A DNA stretch of 64,000 nt from Rhodocyclaceae bacterium (GTDB lineage Bacteria > Pseudomonadota > Gammaproteobacteria > Burkholderiales > Rhodocyclaceae): NCBI GenBank assembly GCA_026415155.1, contig JAOAHQ010000025.1:1-64000 (forward strand), written 5' to 3'. This document shows, in pieces, positions 60,948 to 64,000 of this stretch (position 1 is its first letter; each line of letters begins with the position of its first letter). The notes under the pieces are model-generated. The model made no database searches. It was not told the origin of the DNA and saw only the letters and a program-made list of their open reading frames with translations. A program made the translations under genes and the position numbers.

Positions 60948-63900
60948 ATGACGGCTCGCCTGCGGGAAATCCCCTACAACACCACCTCGTTCTCCGACCG
61001 CGAGATCGTCATCCGCCTGCTCGGGCGCGAGATGTGGGCGGTGCTCGACCGGTTGAGAAGCCAGCGCGTCACCGGCCGCTCGGCGCGCATGCTCTATGAA
61101 GTGCTCGGCGACATCTGGGTGGTGCGCAGAAATCCCTACCTCGAGGACGACCTGCTCGCCAGCCGTGAGCGGCGCAGGGCGCTCATCGGGGCGCTTAAGC
61201 ATCGGCTTGCCGAGATCGAGAAGCGCCGCCAGGGCAATGCCGACGTCGCACGGCTGTTGGCCGCCGCCCATCAGGCAGTGGCGGATTTCGAGCGCTGGTT
61301 CGACGAGACGGCCGCGCTGCGCAAGCTGGTGCGGGAACGCTTATCGCGCCATACGCGGCGCGACAACATCTGCTTCGACGGCCTCTCGCGCGTCGCCCAC
61401 GTGACGGATGCCACCGACTGGCGCGTTGAATACCCCTTCGTCGTGCTCACGCCCGATCGCGAGGCCGAGATCGCCCCCTTGGTGCGCGAGTGCATCGCGC
61501 TCGGGCTCACCATCATCCCGCGCGGCGGCGGCACCGGCTATACGGGAGGCGCCGTGCCGCTCGATGCCAAGTCGGCCGTCATCAATACCGAAAAGCTCAT
61601 CGACCTGGGGCCAATCGAGCAGCGCGTGCTGCCGGGCTTGAGCAAGCCCGTGGCGACGATCCGCACCGGCGCTGGGGTGGTGACGCGCCGCGTCATGGAG
61701 CGCGCCGAAGAGGCTGGTCTCGTCTTCGCCTGCGACCCGACCTCGGCCGATGCTTCGACGATCGGCGGCAACATCGCGATGAACGCCGGCGGCAAGAAGG
61801 CCGTGCTGTGGGGCACGGCGCTCGACAACCTCGCCGCCTGGACGATGGTGACGCCCGCGGGCGAATGGCTCGAAGTCGAGCGCATCGGCCACAACCTCGG
61901 CAAGATCCACGAGCAGGAGACCGCGACATTCCAGCTCAAATACCGCAGCGACGACGGGCGCGTCCTACGCGAGGAATTTCTTTCCATTCCCGGCGCCACC
62001 TTCCGCAAGGCCGGGCTCGGCAAGGACGTCACCGACAAGTTCTTGGCCGGCCTGCCCGGCGTGCAAAAGGAGGGCACCGACGGCATCATCACCTCGGCGG
62101 TCTGGATCCTCCACAAGATGCCGCCCGTGACGCGCACCGTCTGCCTCGAATTCTTTGGCCAGGTGCGGGAGGCCGTGCCGGCCATCGTCGAGATCACCGA
62201 TTACTTCAAGCCGGGCGGAGCGGGGCGCGCCGCCGGCGTGCAACTGGCCGGCCTCGAGCACCTCGACGAACGCTACGTCAAGGCGGTCGGCTATGCGACG
62301 AAGGCCAAGCGCCACGGCCGGCCAAAGATGGTGCTGATCGGCGACTTGGTCGGCGAAGACGAGACGGCCGTGATGCGCGCGGCTGCCGAGGTGGTCAGGA
62401 TGGCCAATGCCCGCGGCGGCGAAGGCTTCATCGCCGCAAGCCTCGAAGCGCGCAAGAAGTTCTGGCTCGACCGCGCCCGCACGGCGGCGATCGCGCGCCA
62501 TACCAACGCCTTCAAGCTCAACGAGGACGTCGTGATCCCGCTGCCACGCATGGGCGATTATTGCGATGGCATCGAGCGCATCAACATCGAGCTCTCCCTC
62601 CAGAACAAGCTCGAACTCTGCGATGCGCTCACTGCCTTCTTGCAAGGCGATCTGCCCTTGCACGCGGGCGACAGCGGGCTTGACAAGGTTGAGCTCATCG
62701 GCGATCGGCGCGATGCGGCGCTCGCCGTCATCGCCGAGGTGCGCGCGCGCTGGCAAAACCTCTACGACAATCTCGATGCGGCCTGGCCGCCGCCCGCGGT
62801 GCCCGTGCCGCCGCGCCACTGGCATCCGCTGCCCATGCCGCCGCGCCTGATACCCGTCCGCCGCTGGCATCCGGTGCCGGCCACGGTGTTTGACAAGCTG
62901 CAGGATCATTCCGTACGCGTGTCGTGGAAAGCGGAGTTGAAACCCCTGCTCGAAGAAATCTTCGCTGGCGCGGCCTACCGGCCGATCCTCGAGCGTATCG
63001 CGGCGATCCACCGCGAGGTCTTGAGGGGCCGCGTCTTCGTCGCGCTGCACATGCACGCCGGCGATGGCAACGTGCATACCAACATCCCGGTCAATTCCGA
63101 CAATTACGCGATGCTCCAGACGGCCAACCAGACCGTCGTGCGCATCATGGCGCTCGCTAGGAGCTTAGGCGGCGTGATCTCCGGCGAGCATGGCATCGGC
63201 ATCACCAAGCTCGAATTCTTAAGTGAGGCAGAGATCGCACCTTTCCGCGCCTACAAGCAGAAGATCGACCCGCAAGGCCGCTTCAACCGCGGCAAGCTGA
63301 TGCCCGGCGGCGATCTCTCCAATGCCTATACGCCTTCGTTCGCGCTCTTGGGCATCGAGTCGCTGATCATGGAGCAGTCCGACATCGGCACGCTCGCCGA
63401 GATGGTCAAGAACTGCCTGCGCTGCGGCAAGTGCAAGCCGGTCTGCTCGACCCATGTGCCGCGCGCCAACCTGCTCTATTCGCCTCGCAACAAGATCCTC
63501 GGCGTGGGGCTGCTCATCGAGGCCTTCCTCTATGAAGAGCAGACGCGGCGCGGCATCTCGCTCAAGCACTTCGAGGAATTCGGCGACATTGGCGACCATT
63601 GCACGGTCTGCCACAAGTGCGTGAAGCCCTGCCCCGTCGACATCGACTTCGGCGACGTCTCGATCGCAATGCGCAATTTCCTGCGCCGGCAAGGCAAGCA
63701 GAAGATGGCGCCCGGCACTTGGCTCGCGATGAAATTCCTCACCGCCACCGATGCGGCAACGATCAAGGCGATGAAGGCCGGCATGATCGATCTCGGCTAC
63801 CGCGCGCAGCGCTTGGGCCATGCGCTCGCCAAGGCGCTCGGCCTCACGCAGGAGACGGTGCGCCATCCGCCGGCCTCGCTCGGCAAGCCGCGCTTGCAGG

Positions 63901-64000
63901 CCCAGGTGATCCACTTCCTCAACAAGCCCTTGCCGGCCAACGTGCCGCGCCGCACGGCGCGCGCGCTGCTTGATCTCGAGGATGCGACGGTGATTCCCGT
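60948..64000 (+). CDS. DUF3683-FAD-linked oxidoreductase with Fe-S domain, truncated by window end
   Basis: About 1017 residues in the window, with no stop before the edge. Order: DUF3683 (about 1 to 150), FAD_binding_4 ([41 protein letters not shown]), FAD-oxidase C-terminal domain ([26 protein letters not shown]), then two 4Fe-4S motifs [11 protein letters not shown] and [12 protein letters not shown]. This large glycolate oxidase or D-lactate dehydrogenase-like fusion is common in betaproteobacteria; the substrate is not known. A proline-rich insert (HWHP repeats at 62815 to 62880) lies inside. A candidate -10 TAGAAT is at 60914. Confidence 0.9.
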   Translation, partial: MTARLREIPYNTTSFSDREIVIRLLGREMWAVLDRLRSQRVTGRSARMLYEVLGDIWVVRRNPYLEDDLLASRERRRALIGALKHRLAEIEKRRQGNADVARLLAAAHQAVADFERWFDETAALRKLVRERLSRHTRRDNICFDGLSRVAHVTDATDWRVEYPFVVLTPDREAEIAPLVRECIALGLTIIPRGGGTGYTGGAVPLDAKSAVINTEKLIDLGPIEQRVLPGLSKPVATIRTGAGVVTRRVMERAEEAGLVFACDPTSADASTIGGNIAMNAGGKKAVLWGTALDNLAAWTMVTPAGEWLEVERIGHNLGKIHEQETATFQLKYRSDDGRVLREEFLSIPGATFRKAGLGKDVTDKFLAGLPGVQKEGTDGIITSAVWILHKMPPVTRTVCLEFFGQVREAVPAIVEITDYFKPGGAGRAAGVQLAGLEHLDERYVKAVGYATKAKRHGRPKMVLIGDLVGEDETAVMRAAAEVVRMANARGGEGFIAASLEARKKFWLDRARTAAIARHTNAFKLNEDVVIPLPRMGDYCDGIERINIELSLQNKLELCDALTAFLQGDLPLHAGDSGLDKVELIGDRRDAALAVIAEVRARWQNLYDNLDAAWPPPAVPVPPRHWHPLPMPPRLIPVRRWHPVPATVFDKLQDHSVRVSWKAELKPLLEEIFAGAAYRPILERIAAIHREVLRGRVFVALHMHAGDGNVHTNIPVNSDNYAMLQTANQTVVRIMALARSLGGVISGEHGIGITKLEFLSEAEIAPFRAYKQKIDPQGRFNRGKLMPGGDLSNAYTPSFALLGIESLIMEQSDIGTLAEMVKNCLRCGKCKPVCSTHVPRANLLYSPRNKILGVGLLIEAFLYEEQTRRGISLKHFEEFGDIGDHCTVCHKCVKPCPVDIDFGDVSIAMRNFLRRQGKQKMAPGTWLAMKFLTATDAATIKAMKAGMIDLGYRAQRLGHALAKALGLTQETVRHPPASLGKPRLQAQVIHFLNKPLPANVPRRTARALLDLEDATVIP

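Overview
The window is a 64 kb, GC-rich chromosomal stretch from a betaproteobacterium, probably of the Rhodocyclales/Sterolibacteriaceae type. This rests on the gene blocks nadD-rsfS-rlmH-maf-rng, gatCBA opposite mreBCD-mrdA-rodA-rlpA-dacA-dat-ybeD-lipB-lipA, and cca-NDUFA9-like-slt opposite a 5-FCL gene, plus DUF2782, DUF3079 and DUF3683 proteins. The genus assignment is inference. No tRNA, rRNA or CRISPR array was seen.

Layout. 1-3752 is the wreck of an exopolysaccharide locus: a Wza-type export lipoprotein, a glycosyltransferase cut by an IS256 end, a short AT-rich NeuB fragment, and a complete IS256 element without target duplication. 3885-6850 holds a hybrid histidine kinase (apparently without its sensor part) and a receiver-ATPase partner. 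6858-13187 is rich in redox functions: ahpC-ahpF with an OxyR-like site, a diheme cytochrome with a PQQ-propeller partner, and an MsrA-thioredoxin-MsrB fusion. 13334-24386 mixes housekeeping genes (ubiB, polA, nadD to rng) with two DUF4160-DUF2442 gene pairs. 24505-29778 is a two-partner secretion cluster followed by a FecR-domain gene. 29827-36134 carries a dienelactone hydrolase, an NlpC/P60 lipoprotein, gabD, and an xth-yqjD-yqjE-yqjK-like operon facing pyrE. 36142-49704 has gatCAB, then the rod-shape/peptidoglycan operon running into lipoate synthesis. 50031-51117 is an orphan nucleotidyltransferase under a palindromic promoter. 51171-60848 is repair, tRNA maturation and amino acid metabolism, with a 206 bp MITE-like insertion. 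60948 to the end is a large FAD/Fe-S oxidoreductase that runs off the window.

The most unusual signal is not a gene. A non-palindromic 24 bp sequence (first half GGCCGTCYCGCC, second half AGCGCCGACTTT) occurs at least 11 times on both strands. Ten copies lie inside unrelated genes, most of them in inter-domain linkers or tails; the eleventh lies in an apparent 5' leader. In all but one of the coding copies it is read as AV(P/S)PAPT or (V/L)GAGxTA, depending on orientation. This looks like a dispersed functional or mobile sequence (uptake signal-like, protein-binding, or RPE-like). I cannot assign it to a described family.
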